Assembly (NCBI RefSeq): GCF_023016285.1
Contig: NZ_CP095413.1
Coordinates: 2,480,001-2,544,000, forward strand
Direction: 5' to 3'
DNA: 64,000 nucleotides
Source of the DNA: Muricauda sp. SCSIO 64092
GTDB lineage: Bacteria; Bacteroidota; Bacteroidia; Flavobacteriales; Flavobacteriaceae
Shown: piece by piece, positions 18,585 through 27,309 of the stretch
Layout of the letters: each line of letters starts with the position of its first letter
Position numbering within the stretch: the stretch's first letter is position 1
Notes under the pieces: model-generated
Database searches by the model: none
Seen by the model: the letters and a program-made list of their open reading frames with translations, nothing else
What the model was told of the DNA's origin: nothing
Program-made: the position numbers and the translations under genes

Positions 18585-18600
18585 TGGCACAGCATTGGCC
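18585..18600 (+). promoter_or_regulatory. Sigma54-like -24/-12 element before the pirin gene
   Basis: TGGCACAGCATTGGCC places GG and GC twelve bases apart as in the sigma54 consensus; the -12 part reads TTGGC instead of TTTGC. Transcription would start near 18610, just past the ATG at 18607, which fits only if translation starts at the internal ATG 18775. The adjacent sigma54 activator gene supports it weakly. Confidence 0.3.
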
Positions 18601-18606
18601 TATAGT

Positions 18607-19506
18607 ATGGCATCAAAAAAAAACAAAAACGTGAAACGAAAGGATTTTTTACAACAGTTGTCTTGGGGAGGGATTTTAGCCGCACTTGGAGTGGGCAACT
18701 ATCTCAAGACCTCGGGCCCTTCTTCGGATCATGGAACAAATGTCAAACAAATAGGATTTAATCACATTAAAACAATGGAAACAAAAACAGCAACTACCGT
18801 ATTACATAAGGCAGATACCAGGGGTAAGGCCAACCATGGTTGGTTAAAGTCCCACCACTCGTTCAGTTTTGCCAACTACTACAATCCCGAGAGAATGAAT
18901 TTCGGCGTACTTCGGGTATTGAATGATGACGTGGTCTCCGCAGGAATGGGTTTTGGTACCCATCCACACAACAATATGGAAATCATCTCCATTCCGCTGG
19001 AAGGCGATTTGGAACACAAGGACAGTATGGGTACTTCCGCGATCATTAAACAGGGCGATGTACAAGTGATGAGTGCAGGAACCGGAATCCTTCACAGCGA
19101 ATACAACGCCAATAAGAACAAAGAGGTAAAATTTCTCCAAATCTGGGTAGTTCCCAATAAGCAGGGAGTTGAACCACGATATGACCAGATTACCCTTAAT
19201 CTGGAGGACAGAAAAAATACGTTACAACAGATTCTTTCCCCCAATGCGGATGATGCCGGGGTATGGATCCACCAAAACGCATGGTTCCATATGACTTCCC
19301 TGGAAGAAGGCAACTCATTGCATTATCAAGTGAACGATGCCAAAAACAATGGGGTATATGCCTTTGTCCTTGAAGGTAAGGTGACCATCAATGGCCAACA
19401 ACTGGAAGAAAGGGATGGCTTTGGACTCTGGGATATCGAAAATCTGGAAATCTCAGCCGATGCCAATACCGAGTTGTTACTGATGGAGGTCCCCATGGAC
19501 CTTTAA
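18607..19506 (+). CDS. Pirin family protein with N-terminal Tat-like leader or long 5' extension
   Basis: A bicupin of the pirin family. The canonical pirin part begins at METKTATT (ATG at 18775, 243 residues) and shows HSFSFANYYNPERMNFG, the metal-ligand region MGFGTHPHNNMEIIS, and AGTGILHSEYN with a further His and Glu. Family members include nuclear-cofactor-like and quercetinase-type enzymes; the bacterial function is often unknown. From the ATG at 18607 there is a 56-residue leader with KRKDFLQQLSWGGILAALGVG, which resembles a Tat signal with KR in place of RR. Two Tat-exported proteins lie downstream (20608, 23065). Either pirin is exported here, or translation begins at 18775 and the upstream frame is chance or a gene remnant. 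Confidence 0.85.
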   Translation: MASKKNKNVKRKDFLQQLSWGGILAALGVGNYLKTSGPSSDHGTNVKQIGFNHIKTMETKTATTVLHKADTRGKANHGWLKSHHSFSFANYYNPERMNFGVLRVLNDDVVSAGMGFGTHPHNNMEIISIPLEGDLEHKDSMGTSAIIKQGDVQVMSAGTGILHSEYNANKNKEVKFLQIWVVPNKQGVEPRYDQITLNLEDRKNTLQQILSPNADDAGVWIHQNAWFHMTSLEEGNSLHYQVNDAKNNGVYAFVLEGKVTINGQQLEERDGFGLWDIENLEISADANTELLLMEVPMDL

Positions 19507-19734
19507 AAAAGAGTTGAACAGTTATCCTATAACCAGAAAGGATTAAAAATGGGAACCATTCGATTAATAGAAACCTGTAGGGATTCAACTGTACTGAAAC
19601 AAAACGAAACTTAGGACTGTACAATCGCCTTAGGAGAAGGTTTACCTCAACTCCACTGCGCAAAACAGTTTAAGGACCAAAAAGAAAATTTAAAACACGT
19701 ATAACAGTCAAAAATGACACTAATTAAACTTAAA

Positions 19735-20484
19735 ATGAGAACCTTTAATGTATTCATGTTAGCACTATTTGTAAGTGCCCAAACCTTTGGACAATGGACG
19801 CAATACGCCCCAAATCCAGTAAATGATCCGGCAAATGCAGCGGAGCAAGTATTACATCCAGGAAACCATGCCTTGCTTCTTATCGATCATGAAGGTCAAA
19901 TGGCATTTGCGGTAGAGTCGCAGCCTATTGAGGAATTGCGCAACAATGCCGGTTTAATTGCTGGCGCATCAAAACTTTTTGAAGTGCCCACGATTATTAC
20001 CACAGTGGCCGAAAAACAGTTTTCGGGCCCGATTTTCCCAGAAATCAGGGAATACTACCCCGATGAGTCCACCTACATCGATAGAACAACAATGAACTCT
20101 TGGGAAGACAAGAATTTTGTGAAGGCCGTTGAAGCTACTGGAAAGAAAAAGCTCGTAATGGCGGGCCTTTGGACGGAAGTATGTATCAATCTTGCTGCCT
20201 TGTCGGCTCTTGAAGATGGTTACGAAGTCTATGTTATCTCCGATGCCTCTGGGGCGGTATCACAAGAAGCACATGACATGGCCATGGCGAGAATGATCCA
20301 GGCCGGAGTCATTCCGATGACTTCAATGCAATATATGTTGGAAGTCTACAGGGATTGGGCGCGCTCCGATCAATATATACAAGTGAACGAGCTTGCCAAA
20401 AGATATGGTGGGGCCTATGGTTTGGGTATTGACTACATCAAGACCATGCAAAAATGGGCCAAAGAAGGCGAAGGCAATCATTAA
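19735..20484 (+). CDS. Exported isochorismatase-like cysteine hydrolase (YcaC type)
   Basis: A 249-residue hydrolase. A Sec signal peptide covers residues 1-20 (MRTFNVFMLALFVSAQTFGQ), so it acts in the periplasm or outside. The isochorismatase-fold catalytic triad is visible: D51 in LLLIDHEGQ, K94 in TVAEKQ and C150 in LWTEVCINLA. YcaC-type enzymes act on small amide or related substrates; the substrate here is unknown. Most family members are cytoplasmic, so export is unusual and matches the exported amidohydrolase just downstream. I used the ATG at 19735, which begins the signal peptide. A hairpin follows the stop. Confidence 0.85.
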   Translation: MRTFNVFMLALFVSAQTFGQWTQYAPNPVNDPANAAEQVLHPGNHALLLIDHEGQMAFAVESQPIEELRNNAGLIAGASKLFEVPTIITTVAEKQFSGPIFPEIREYYPDESTYIDRTTMNSWEDKNFVKAVEATGKKKLVMAGLWTEVCINLAALSALEDGYEVYVISDASGAVSQEAHDMAMARMIQAGVIPMTSMQYMLEVYRDWARSDQYIQVNELAKRYGGAYGLGIDYIKTMQKWAKEGEGNH

Positions 20485-20492
20485 AAACAAAA

Positions 20493-20523
20493 CCCGCTAT
20501 CGAAAAACAAAGCCGATGGCGGG
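20493..20523 (+). terminator. Hairpin after the isochorismatase-like gene
   Basis: CCCGCTATCG (20493-20502) pairs with CGATGGCGGG (20514-20523) over ten pairs, one of them G-U, with an 11-base loop. It begins nine bases after the stop codon. The following sequence GTGAATTTAATTT has only a weak T stretch, so termination may be partial. Confidence 0.55.
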
Positions 20524-20607
20524 TGAATTTAATTTGCCCTGAAATAGCGAAACAAAAATCATTCTAACGAACACTTGCATTCACCATAACAATTATCAAA
20601 AAACACC

Positions 20608-22443
20608 ATGGAAAAATTAAATAAAAAATACATCGATCGCAGGAACTTTCTTAAAGGATCGCTTGCTGCCGGAGCCTCTACCCTTGTTATGCCCTCTTTA
20701 CTTGGAAATGGATTTTCCCAAATTAAAGGGTCTGCTGATTTAGTGGTAAGAAATGCCAAGGTAACCACTATAGACCCCAACACCCCTTCCGCAGAAGCAT
20801 TTGCCATTAAGGATGGGGTCTATTACAGGGTTGGTTCCAATAACGCCGTCTCTGAACTCATAGGGCGAAAGACCAAAGTTATTGATGCAAAAAACCATAG
20901 GGTAATACCAGGTTTAAATGATTCCCACACCCATGGTGTTCGTGAAGGATTGCATTACGGTTTGGAGTTGCGATGGGATTGGGTTACTTCTGTGGAGGAA
21001 GCCCTGGCCATGCTCGCCGAAGAGGTTAGACATACACCAAAAGGACAGTGGATAAGAGTGGTTGGCGGTTTTTCATGGGAGCAGTTCAAAGAAAAACGCA
21101 TGCCAACCTTAGAGGAAATAAATAAGGTGGCCCCTAACCATCCGGTTTATATTTTTTACCTCTATGCCTACGGCATGCTGAACAAAAAGGCCGTTGAAGT
21201 CCTAAACTATGATAGTGAACCCATTGACCTCTACTACAAAGGAAGGATAGAAAAAGACAGATATGGTAGGGCCACGGGTATCATTACAGCGGCCCCTTCT
21301 GGCTTGATCATGTATAAAACATTGACCAAACTACCTGCAAAATCCAAGGAACAACAAATACTGGGTACCCGTCATTTTATGAATGAAATGAATGTATTGG
21401 GCCTTACCTCTATTTCTGATGCCGGAGGTGGCGGTATGCAGTATCCTGATGCGTATGACGTCATAGGTGATGTCCACAAACAAGGGCTGTCTACAGTAAG
21501 GGTTGGCATCCACACTTTTCCTCAAGTTGGAGGACGTGAATATGAGGACTATAAAAAGTGGATAGGGATGATAAAACCGGGTGATGGTGATGATATGTAC
21601 CGATTCATTGGTGGGGGTGAAAATATTGCATGGGCAGCCTATGATTATGAAATTTTTGCCCAAGAACGTCCTAATCTGGAATCCAATGTCAAGGAAGTTG
21701 CCATGCCTATTTATAAACTATTGGCCGAGAACAATTGGCCTTGGAGACAACATATCACATACAACGAATCGGCAGAGATCCTATTGGATATTTATGAAGA
21801 GGTTGCAGCAGCTGGTGATGGCAAGCTTCCAAAGGGCACATTTATCGATCATGGCGAAACTTTCTCTGAAAAAACGCTGGAACGTATCGCCAAACTCAAC
21901 ATGGGCGTGGCCATTCAAAACAGAATTGCTTACCAGGCCGAAGACTTCGTCAAGAGATATGGAGCAGCCAAATTAGCGCAAACCCCACCAATCAAAAAGA
22001 TGTTGAAAATGGGCATTCCCGTTGGTGGAGGAACCGATGCCACTCGTGTTAGTTCGTACAACCCATGGTACTCAATCCATTGGTTGGCCACAGGGCAATC
22101 CAGGGGAGGAAGACAGATGTATGGGGAAGATAATATTCTGACCAGGGAGGAAGCCATCAAATTATGGACAACGGGATCTGCGTGGTTTACTGGAGATACA
22201 GGGCGCAAAGGAGCCATTAAAGAAGGGCAATTGGCCGATTTTACCATCCTCAACCAGGATGTTATGGAAGTGCCGGATGCCTTGATACCCCGCACGCATG
22301 CCAAGTTGACCGCTGTTGGGGGTACTGTAGTGCACGCATACGATGCTTTTGAAAGGTATGCACCGGCTCCCCTACCAGATGTTGCGCCAGATTGGTCTCC
22401 GCTATATCGTACAGGGGACTTTAGAAAACTGTATTTGAGTTAA
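20608..22443 (+). CDS. Tat-exported amidohydrolase, YtcJ-like (amidohydrolase family 3)
   Basis: A 611-residue metal-dependent hydrolase. The N-terminus is a Tat signal (DRRNFLKGSLAAGASTLVM, twin arginine R11-R12), implying export of a folded metalloenzyme. The catalytic fold starts with ADLVVRNAKVTTIDPNTPSAEAF, then the metal-binding HxH in LNDSHTHG (about 105-110), a further His in WRQHITYNES and FIDHGE, and an Asp in PVGGGTDATRV. The C-terminal small beta-domain reads GAIKEGQLADFTILNQD. YtcJ-type enzymes hydrolyse N-acyl or cyclic amide bonds; the substrate cannot be read from sequence. It lies between an exported isochorismatase-like hydrolase and YceI on one strand. Confidence 0.88.
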   Translation: MEKLNKKYIDRRNFLKGSLAAGASTLVMPSLLGNGFSQIKGSADLVVRNAKVTTIDPNTPSAEAFAIKDGVYYRVGSNNAVSELIGRKTKVIDAKNHRVIPGLNDSHTHGVREGLHYGLELRWDWVTSVEEALAMLAEEVRHTPKGQWIRVVGGFSWEQFKEKRMPTLEEINKVAPNHPVYIFYLYAYGMLNKKAVEVLNYDSEPIDLYYKGRIEKDRYGRATGIITAAPSGLIMYKTLTKLPAKSKEQQILGTRHFMNEMNVLGLTSISDAGGGGMQYPDAYDVIGDVHKQGLSTVRVGIHTFPQVGGREYEDYKKWIGMIKPGDGDDMYRFIGGGENIAWAAYDYEIFAQERPNLESNVKEVAMPIYKLLAENNWPWRQHITYNESAEILLDIYEEVAAAGDGKLPKGTFIDHGETFSEKTLERIAKLNMGVAIQNRIAYQAEDFVKRYGAAKLAQTPPIKKMLKMGIPVGGGTDATRVSSYNPWYSIHWLATGQSRGGRQMYGEDNILTREEAIKLWTTGSAWFTGDTGRKGAIKEGQLADFTILNQDVMEVPDALIPRTHAKLTAVGGTVVHAYDAFERYAPAPLPDVAPDWSPLYRTGDFRKLYLS

Positions 22444-22483
22444 ACATATTCTTTAAAACAACAATTTATAAAAATCATATACT

Positions 22484-23008
22484 ATGGAAACAGCAATAAA
22501 AACAAAATGGAATTTAGATACGGCCCACTCGGAGATTGGGTTTAAGGTAAAACACATGATGATTTCGACGGTAACGGGCCACTTTGAGGATTTCAACGCC
22601 ACCGTGACCACAGCATCGGATGATTTTAAGGATGCGGAATTTGATTTCGTGGCAACCGTAGGGAGCATCAACACCAAAAATGCCGATAGGGACAACCACT
22701 TAAGGTCAAATGACTTTTTCAATGCGGAGGCGTATCCTGAAATGACCTTTACCTCCACGGCCTTTGACGGCGAAAAAATGATGGGCGATCTAACCGTTCG
22801 TGATATCACCAAAAGCATTGCGTTGAATGTGGAATTTAACGGCATAGCGGTTGACCCTTATGGCCAAACCAAGGCTGGATTTGAAATTACCGGCACGCTG
22901 AACCGAAAGGATTTTGGCCTTGCCTGGAGTGCGGTTACCGAAGCGGGAAGCGTTGTGGTTGCCGAACAGGTAAAATTGGTCGTTGACCTACAGTTCATTC
23001 AAGAATAA
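22484..23008 (+). CDS. YceI family lipocalin-fold protein
   Basis: A 174-residue YceI-domain protein with the typical opening WNLDTAHSEIGFKVKHMMISTVTGHFEDFNATV and the closing GSVVVAEQVKLVVDLQF. The fold is an elongated lipocalin-like barrel that binds polyisoprenoid or similar lipids in homologues; several are induced by stress. No signal peptide is visible, so it may be cytoplasmic, as in many Bacteroidota copies. It follows the amidohydrolase by 40 bases and ends at a strong terminator, so it is probably the last gene of that transcript. Confidence 0.92.
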   Translation: METAIKTKWNLDTAHSEIGFKVKHMMISTVTGHFEDFNATVTTASDDFKDAEFDFVATVGSINTKNADRDNHLRSNDFFNAEAYPEMTFTSTAFDGEKMMGDLTVRDITKSIALNVEFNGIAVDPYGQTKAGFEITGTLNRKDFGLAWSAVTEAGSVVVAEQVKLVVDLQFIQE

Positions 23009-23017
23009 ACCAAATCC

Positions 23018-23046
23018 AAAACGGGCGGTCCTTGACCGCCCGTTTT
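23018..23046 (+). terminator. Strong rho-independent terminator after yceI
   Basis: AAAACGGGCGGTC (23018-23030) pairs perfectly with GACCGCCCGTTTT (23034-23046) around a CTT loop: a 13-bp stem with seven G-C pairs in a row and a T tail. It starts nine bases after the YceI stop codon and separates that transcript from the tyrosinase operon. Confidence 0.9.
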
Positions 23047-23064
23047 CTTTAAATCGAATCACCA

Positions 23065-24468
23065 ATGAAAATGAATCACCCGCAACGCCGGGATTTTCTA
23101 AAAAAAATGGGGTGGTCCACTTTGGGGCTTTCCGCCCTTCCCCTCGCAGCCACATCGGTCAGTGCGTGTAAAAACGGAACCGGTCCACAGGAAACAACAG
23201 GAGTCAAATCGAGCGGCAATTTGGCCGTTCGAAGGAACATCGCCGACATTCCCGTTGATGATGCGGAGATCAAAGTTTTTAAAGATGCCCTCAATATCTT
23301 AAAAAAGCGTTCGGAAGTTTCACCCCTGGATCCGTCCGGATGGCAGGCCCAGGGTATGTTGCACGCCACTTTTTGTGCCACCAGTATTTATGCCAACCAA
23401 GTACACTACAATTGGTATGTATGGCCCTGGCATCGTTTGTATCTCTGGTCCATGGAGCAGAAACTACAAAAAGCGGTGCAAGAACCAACCCTGGCACTAC
23501 ACTATTGGGACTGGACCAAATTCAATTATATTCCGGAACACTACTGGGGAGATGAAAGCAATCCGCTGTACAATGTGACACGAATGGTAAAGGCTACCGA
23601 TGAGGTTCCCAAGGATTTTATCAATGTTGGTGCTGGATTTCGGGCGGAACACTACAAAACCTTTGGAGGTTATCCAGCAATCAAAAAACGCGGCGAAGCC
23701 CAATTGGATGGTTTGGCGGAGCAATCGTTCCATAACAATATCCATAACTGGATCGGCGGTCAGATGGCCACTTTTACCGAATCCGGTTTTGACCCCATTT
23801 TCTACGCCCACCATGGTAATTGCGACCGTATTTGGGAAGCTTGGCAAACCTACAGCCCAAACAATACGTTGCCGGAAGATGCGGAATGGTTGGAAAAACG
23901 TTTGTTCGCCACTGATGGAAATGGCACGCCGGTAGCTTTTAAGATCAAGGAGTTGTTGAATACCGAGGATTTGGGCTATACCTTTCACGATCTGGATTTG
24001 AACCCAACCTTCTGTAACCCCTATGAGGAAGCGGACAAACCTGTTCGGGAAGCTTCACAAGTGGACTGTGTAGCACCGTTGAACTTAAATACGTCACAGA
24101 CCGATGCCATTTATACGGAAATGGTGAACAAGGAGCGTACCCATGTGATCTTACATTTTGAAAGGGCCCAATTGCCCTATCAACCCTACTGCGCGCGTGT
24201 ATTTTTTGAGTATGATGGAAATGGGGAACGCCAAAGCAAGTACACCGGTACCTTTACCATCCTGCCCATTTTAGATCTGGATAGTGTTTTGCTCCAAAAC
24301 GGGGTGCATTTGCAGATAGAAATTGAGAAGGACATTGCCGATGCCATTGAGGCCGAAAAAGACATCCAAGTAGTCTTTCAGCCGGTGCCGCTGCCCAATC
24401 GAAATATCCCTGACGAAATATTGAAGTTGGAGAACATCTCCCTAAAACTGAATTATGAGGACGCCTAG
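23065..24468 (+). CDS. Tat-exported tyrosinase / polyphenol oxidase
   Basis: A 467-residue type-3 copper enzyme that would oxidise phenols to o-quinones. The Tat signal is RRDFLKKMGWSTLGLSALPLAA (R8-R9). CuA ligands are H100, H114 and H123 (MLHATFCATS, VHYNWYVWPWHR), with C104 placed for the Cys-His thioether bond of polyphenol oxidases. CuB ligands are H223 and H227 (FHNNIHNW) and H250 in DPIFYAHHGNCDRIW. The DWTKFNYIPEHYW segment and the C-terminal beta-domain match plant-like polyphenol oxidases (DWL and KFDV regions). The last 14 bases overlap the SCO1-like gene, which suggests coupled synthesis with its copper supplier. The ATG at 23071 is an alternative start. Confidence 0.9.
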   Translation: MKMNHPQRRDFLKKMGWSTLGLSALPLAATSVSACKNGTGPQETTGVKSSGNLAVRRNIADIPVDDAEIKVFKDALNILKKRSEVSPLDPSGWQAQGMLHATFCATSIYANQVHYNWYVWPWHRLYLWSMEQKLQKAVQEPTLALHYWDWTKFNYIPEHYWGDESNPLYNVTRMVKATDEVPKDFINVGAGFRAEHYKTFGGYPAIKKRGEAQLDGLAEQSFHNNIHNWIGGQMATFTESGFDPIFYAHHGNCDRIWEAWQTYSPNNTLPEDAEWLEKRLFATDGNGTPVAFKIKELLNTEDLGYTFHDLDLNPTFCNPYEEADKPVREASQVDCVAPLNLNTSQTDAIYTEMVNKERTHVILHFERAQLPYQPYCARVFFEYDGNGERQSKYTGTFTILPILDLDSVLLQNGVHLQIEIEKDIADAIEAEKDIQVVFQPVPLPNRNIPDEILKLENISLKLNYEDA

Positions 24469-25060
24469 TGCAGGACTTTGGATAGGATTTTTCCTGGTCC
24501 TTCTTTGGTCTTGCCAAAATACTATTGGTGATGCCACCGAAGTACCCCCCGTTTTGGGGCAAGCTTCGGTGGAACTTCCCAATTGGAGTCCGTTGGTGAC
24601 TCAGACGGGGGCAGTTTATAGGAAATCGACCCAGAAAAAAATTCAGGTAGTGGACTTCTTTTTTACGGGTTGTCCAACCATTTGTCCCAAAATGACCAGC
24701 CATTTGGTAACGGTTCAAGACCATTTTCAGGGCAATGGACAGGTAGAGATTTTGTCCTTTTCCATCGATGGTGCCAATGACACTCCGGAAGTACTATTGC
24801 GTTACGCCAAAAATTATAACATCAAAGAAAACCAATGGAAGTTATTGACCGGAAATCCGGAAGGGATTTTTGCCATTTCAAAAGGGTACAAGGTCATGGC
24901 TTATAATGATGAATTTGCTGGAGAACGAAACCTGGTTCATGATGGCACTTTTGTCCTGGTCGACCACAATCAACAAATACGTGGCTACTATGATGGACTG
25001 GATGATGCGGATACACAACGTCTCATAACCGACATTGAAAAACTATTAAAAACACTTTGA
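24455..25060 (+). CDS. SCO1/SenC family copper chaperone lipoprotein
   Basis: A 201-residue thioredoxin-fold protein. The N-terminus is a lipoprotein signal ending LVLLWSC, with C20 as the likely lipidated residue. The copper site has C73 and C77 in FFTGCPTICPKM and H162 in NLVHDGTFVLVD, the CxxxC plus His set of SCO proteins. SCO proteins usually load the CuA centre of cytochrome oxidase. No oxidase genes are near; it overlaps the tyrosinase gene by 14 bases, so supply of copper to tyrosinase is the simplest role, though this is inferred from gene order. Confidence 0.9.
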   Translation: MRTPSAGLWIGFFLVLLWSCQNTIGDATEVPPVLGQASVELPNWSPLVTQTGAVYRKSTQKKIQVVDFFFTGCPTICPKMTSHLVTVQDHFQGNGQVEILSFSIDGANDTPEVLLRYAKNYNIKENQWKLLTGNPEGIFAISKGYKVMAYNDEFAGERNLVHDGTFVLVDHNQQIRGYYDGLDDADTQRLITDIEKLLKTL

Positions 25061-25062
25061 AA

Positions 25063-25506
25063 ATGAACGCTTTAACATTATTTATAAAAAAATCAATTGC
25101 CACGACCGATTCCAATACGCGTTCGGGGTTGGGGCTTTTGTTCTTGAGGTTTTTTGGAAGTTTTGCACTTATCAGAACCCACGGATGGCCAAAGTTGATG
25201 GATTTGGAGGGGACCATGGCACATATTCCCGACCCTACAGGTTTTGGACCGACTTTTTCTGCTTACTATGCCATTTTCGCCAATGTATTTTGCGCTCTTT
25301 TGGTCATGTTGGGTCTGTTTACGCGATGGGCTTCCTTTGCCGTAATTTCAATTACCCTTAGTGGTCTGTTCATAGTTCATGCAGCTGACCCGGCAAAAGT
25401 TCAGGATACCCCTTTGATTTATTCCATAGTGTTTATTGCGCTCATCATTTTGGGTTCGGGCAAATACTCCCTGGATGCCATAATTGAGAAGAAAATCAAC
25501 CAATGA
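25063..25506 (+). CDS. DoxX family membrane protein
   Basis: A 147-residue inner-membrane protein with four hydrophobic spans, typical of DoxX: GLLFLRFFGSFALIRTHGWPKLMDLEG, FSAYYAIFANVFCALLVMLGLFTRWASFAVISI and a final IVFIALIILGSGKYSLDAII. DoxX proteins act as membrane partners of redox enzymes such as thiosulfate:quinone oxidoreductase, or in stress responses, and their exact chemistry varies. It starts two bases after the SCO1-like gene and overlaps the next gene by 4 bases, so the four genes from tyrosinase onward are one operon. Confidence 0.85.
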   Translation: MNALTLFIKKSIATTDSNTRSGLGLLFLRFFGSFALIRTHGWPKLMDLEGTMAHIPDPTGFGPTFSAYYAIFANVFCALLVMLGLFTRWASFAVISITLSGLFIVHAADPAKVQDTPLIYSIVFIALIILGSGKYSLDAIIEKKINQ

Positions 25507-25952
25507 AAACACAGCTCTTTTTCGTCATTTTCGCCATTGTTGCCGGAGCGGTTTTACCACTTCAAGCAGGGCTTAACGTACAGTTGGGCAAATCGGTCCA
25601 CCAGCCCATTTTTGCCGCTTTTGCCTCCTTTTTGATCGGTACCGTAGGATTACTGGTTTACCTCTTTGTCTTAAAATTTGATTTTTCGACCATTGCACAG
25701 ACCAAAACGGTTTCTCCAGTGGTATGGATAGCTGGGATTTTGGGGGCATTTTATGTTGCCGCAGTCATCATTTTGGCACCACGTTTAGGCGTGGCCCTGA
25801 CTTTTGTTTTGGTAGTTGCAGGACAAATGGCGGTATCCCTGGTGGTGGACCATTATGGACTTCTGGGCCTTCCCGTAAAGCAAATCAATTGGCAGCGATT
25901 GTTTGGGGTACTTCTCTTGGTCGCTGGCGTTTTATTGATTCGGAGATTCTGA
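25503..25952 (+). CDS. DMT-superfamily transporter, DUF606/YdcZ type
   Basis: A 149-residue protein with five hydrophobic segments and the DUF606 pattern: AIVAGAVLPLQAGLNVQLGKSVHQPIFAAFASFLIGTVGLLVYLF, then VVWIAGILGAFYVAAVIILAPRLG and a C-terminal WQRLFGVLLLVAGVLLIRRF. DUF606 proteins are half-size drug/metabolite transporters that should dimerise. The gene overlaps DoxX by 4 bases and is followed immediately by the porin gene. Substrate unknown. Confidence 0.85.
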   Translation: MKTQLFFVIFAIVAGAVLPLQAGLNVQLGKSVHQPIFAAFASFLIGTVGLLVYLFVLKFDFSTIAQTKTVSPVVWIAGILGAFYVAAVIILAPRLGVALTFVLVVAGQMAVSLVVDHYGLLGLPVKQINWQRLFGVLLLVAGVLLIRRF

Positions 25953-25953
25953 A

Positions 25954-27309
25954 GTGAAGACCTTATCTCAAATAGCTACTGTTTTCTTTGGCGCTGTTTT
26001 ATGGATGCAGGCGCAAGAAGAAGGTAAAAAAGTACTTGATTTTAGTTTATTGCGGCAGAATGATGTCATTGACATTCCTTCCGATGGGAAAAACGGCCTT
26101 TATGAAAATTTAAAGCAAATCGAAATCGGCAAGGAAAGTAAGCTAAGTTTTGGGGGCAGTTACCGGTTTCAATCGGAAGCGTTTATCAACGAGGAATTCG
26201 CAACGGAAGTGGACCAGGATGACATTTGGTTTTTGAACCGGTTCCAGTTCCACTCCCATCTAAAATTTGCCAATACATTCGAATTGTTTGCAGAGCTGAA
26301 TTCCAGTTTAATGACCAGCAAACAAAACCTGGCTCCCGTTGACCGGGACGAGTTAAGTTTTAACCAGTTGTTTGCACAATATCATTTCAATACCAATTGG
26401 CGTATGTTGGTAGGCCGTCAAAACATGCGCCTGGGAAGCGGCCGTTTGATTGATGTTCGGGAGGGACCAAACGTTCGGTTGTCATTTGATATGGCACAAT
26501 TGCAGTATCAGGACCAAAACAGCGAGCTCACCACTTTTTACGCTGTTCCGGTTCGGGTGGGACAATGGGTATTTGACAATGAGGCGCTCAATTTTCAGGA
26601 GTCGCTGGGCGCGGTTTACTGGACGCAACATTGGAACCGCAGAACGAGCACGGATATCTACATGATTTACAAAGAGGAGGAAGCCAAAACCTGGGATTCG
26701 GGTACCGCCGATGACAATCGACTGAGTTTGGGATTGCGACATTTCGGGAATTGGAACAAATTGAGGTACAACAATGAATTTGTATTCCAGACCGGGCGTT
26801 TTGGTGAGCAGGACATCAGGGCATGGACGGTCTCCTTCAATATTGAACATCCCTTTTTGGTGACGAATAGTTCCATTGGACTGAAAACAGAGGCCATAAG
26901 TGGCGACACCAGCAATACGGATACGACCCTAAATACCTTCGATGGGCTCTACCCAAGGGGTGCTTACTTTGGCCGTGTGGCCCGAATAGGGCCTTCCAAC
27001 CTATTTGATATCCATCCGTATGTTGACATGTCCATGGGACGTTTCACCTTTCAGTTTGACTATGTCGCTTTTTGGCGGTTGTCAAGACAGGATGGGGTGT
27101 ATGGTCCGCCATTGAATTTGCAATACCCTTCCGTAAATGAAGAACGATTTATAGGACATCAACTCGGTTCCATAGCAAGTTTTGAAGTAAATGGTTTTAT
27201 TGCTTTGGAGTTGGAGGCCAACGTTATTTTCCCAGGGGCTTTTTTGGTGGAAAGTGGTTTGGACAATACCTTGTTCCATGCCGTTTTTACCGCAGAGTTT
27301 AAGTTTTGA
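25954..27309 (+). CDS. Alginate-export-family outer membrane porin
   Basis: A 451-residue beta-barrel with a GTG start one base after the DUF606 stop codon. A signal peptide is visible (MKTLSQIATVFFGAVLWMQAQ). The barrel has ESKLSFGGSYRFQSEAF, then WRMLVGRQNMRLGSGRLIDVREGPNVRLSFD, the hallmark alginate_exp segment, and ends in FTAEFKF with a terminal aromatic as expected of outer-membrane barrels. It closes the tyrosinase operon and may pass the phenolic substrate or product, an inference from position. It is related in family to the porin at 3419-4738 but clearly divergent. Confidence 0.82.
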   Translation: MKTLSQIATVFFGAVLWMQAQEEGKKVLDFSLLRQNDVIDIPSDGKNGLYENLKQIEIGKESKLSFGGSYRFQSEAFINEEFATEVDQDDIWFLNRFQFHSHLKFANTFELFAELNSSLMTSKQNLAPVDRDELSFNQLFAQYHFNTNWRMLVGRQNMRLGSGRLIDVREGPNVRLSFDMAQLQYQDQNSELTTFYAVPVRVGQWVFDNEALNFQESLGAVYWTQHWNRRTSTDIYMIYKEEEAKTWDSGTADDNRLSLGLRHFGNWNKLRYNNEFVFQTGRFGEQDIRAWTVSFNIEHPFLVTNSSIGLKTEAISGDTSNTDTTLNTFDGLYPRGAYFGRVARIGPSNLFDIHPYVDMSMGRFTFQFDYVAFWRLSRQDGVYGPPLNLQYPSVNEERFIGHQLGSIASFEVNGFIALELEANVIFPGAFLVESGLDNTLFHAVFTAEFKF

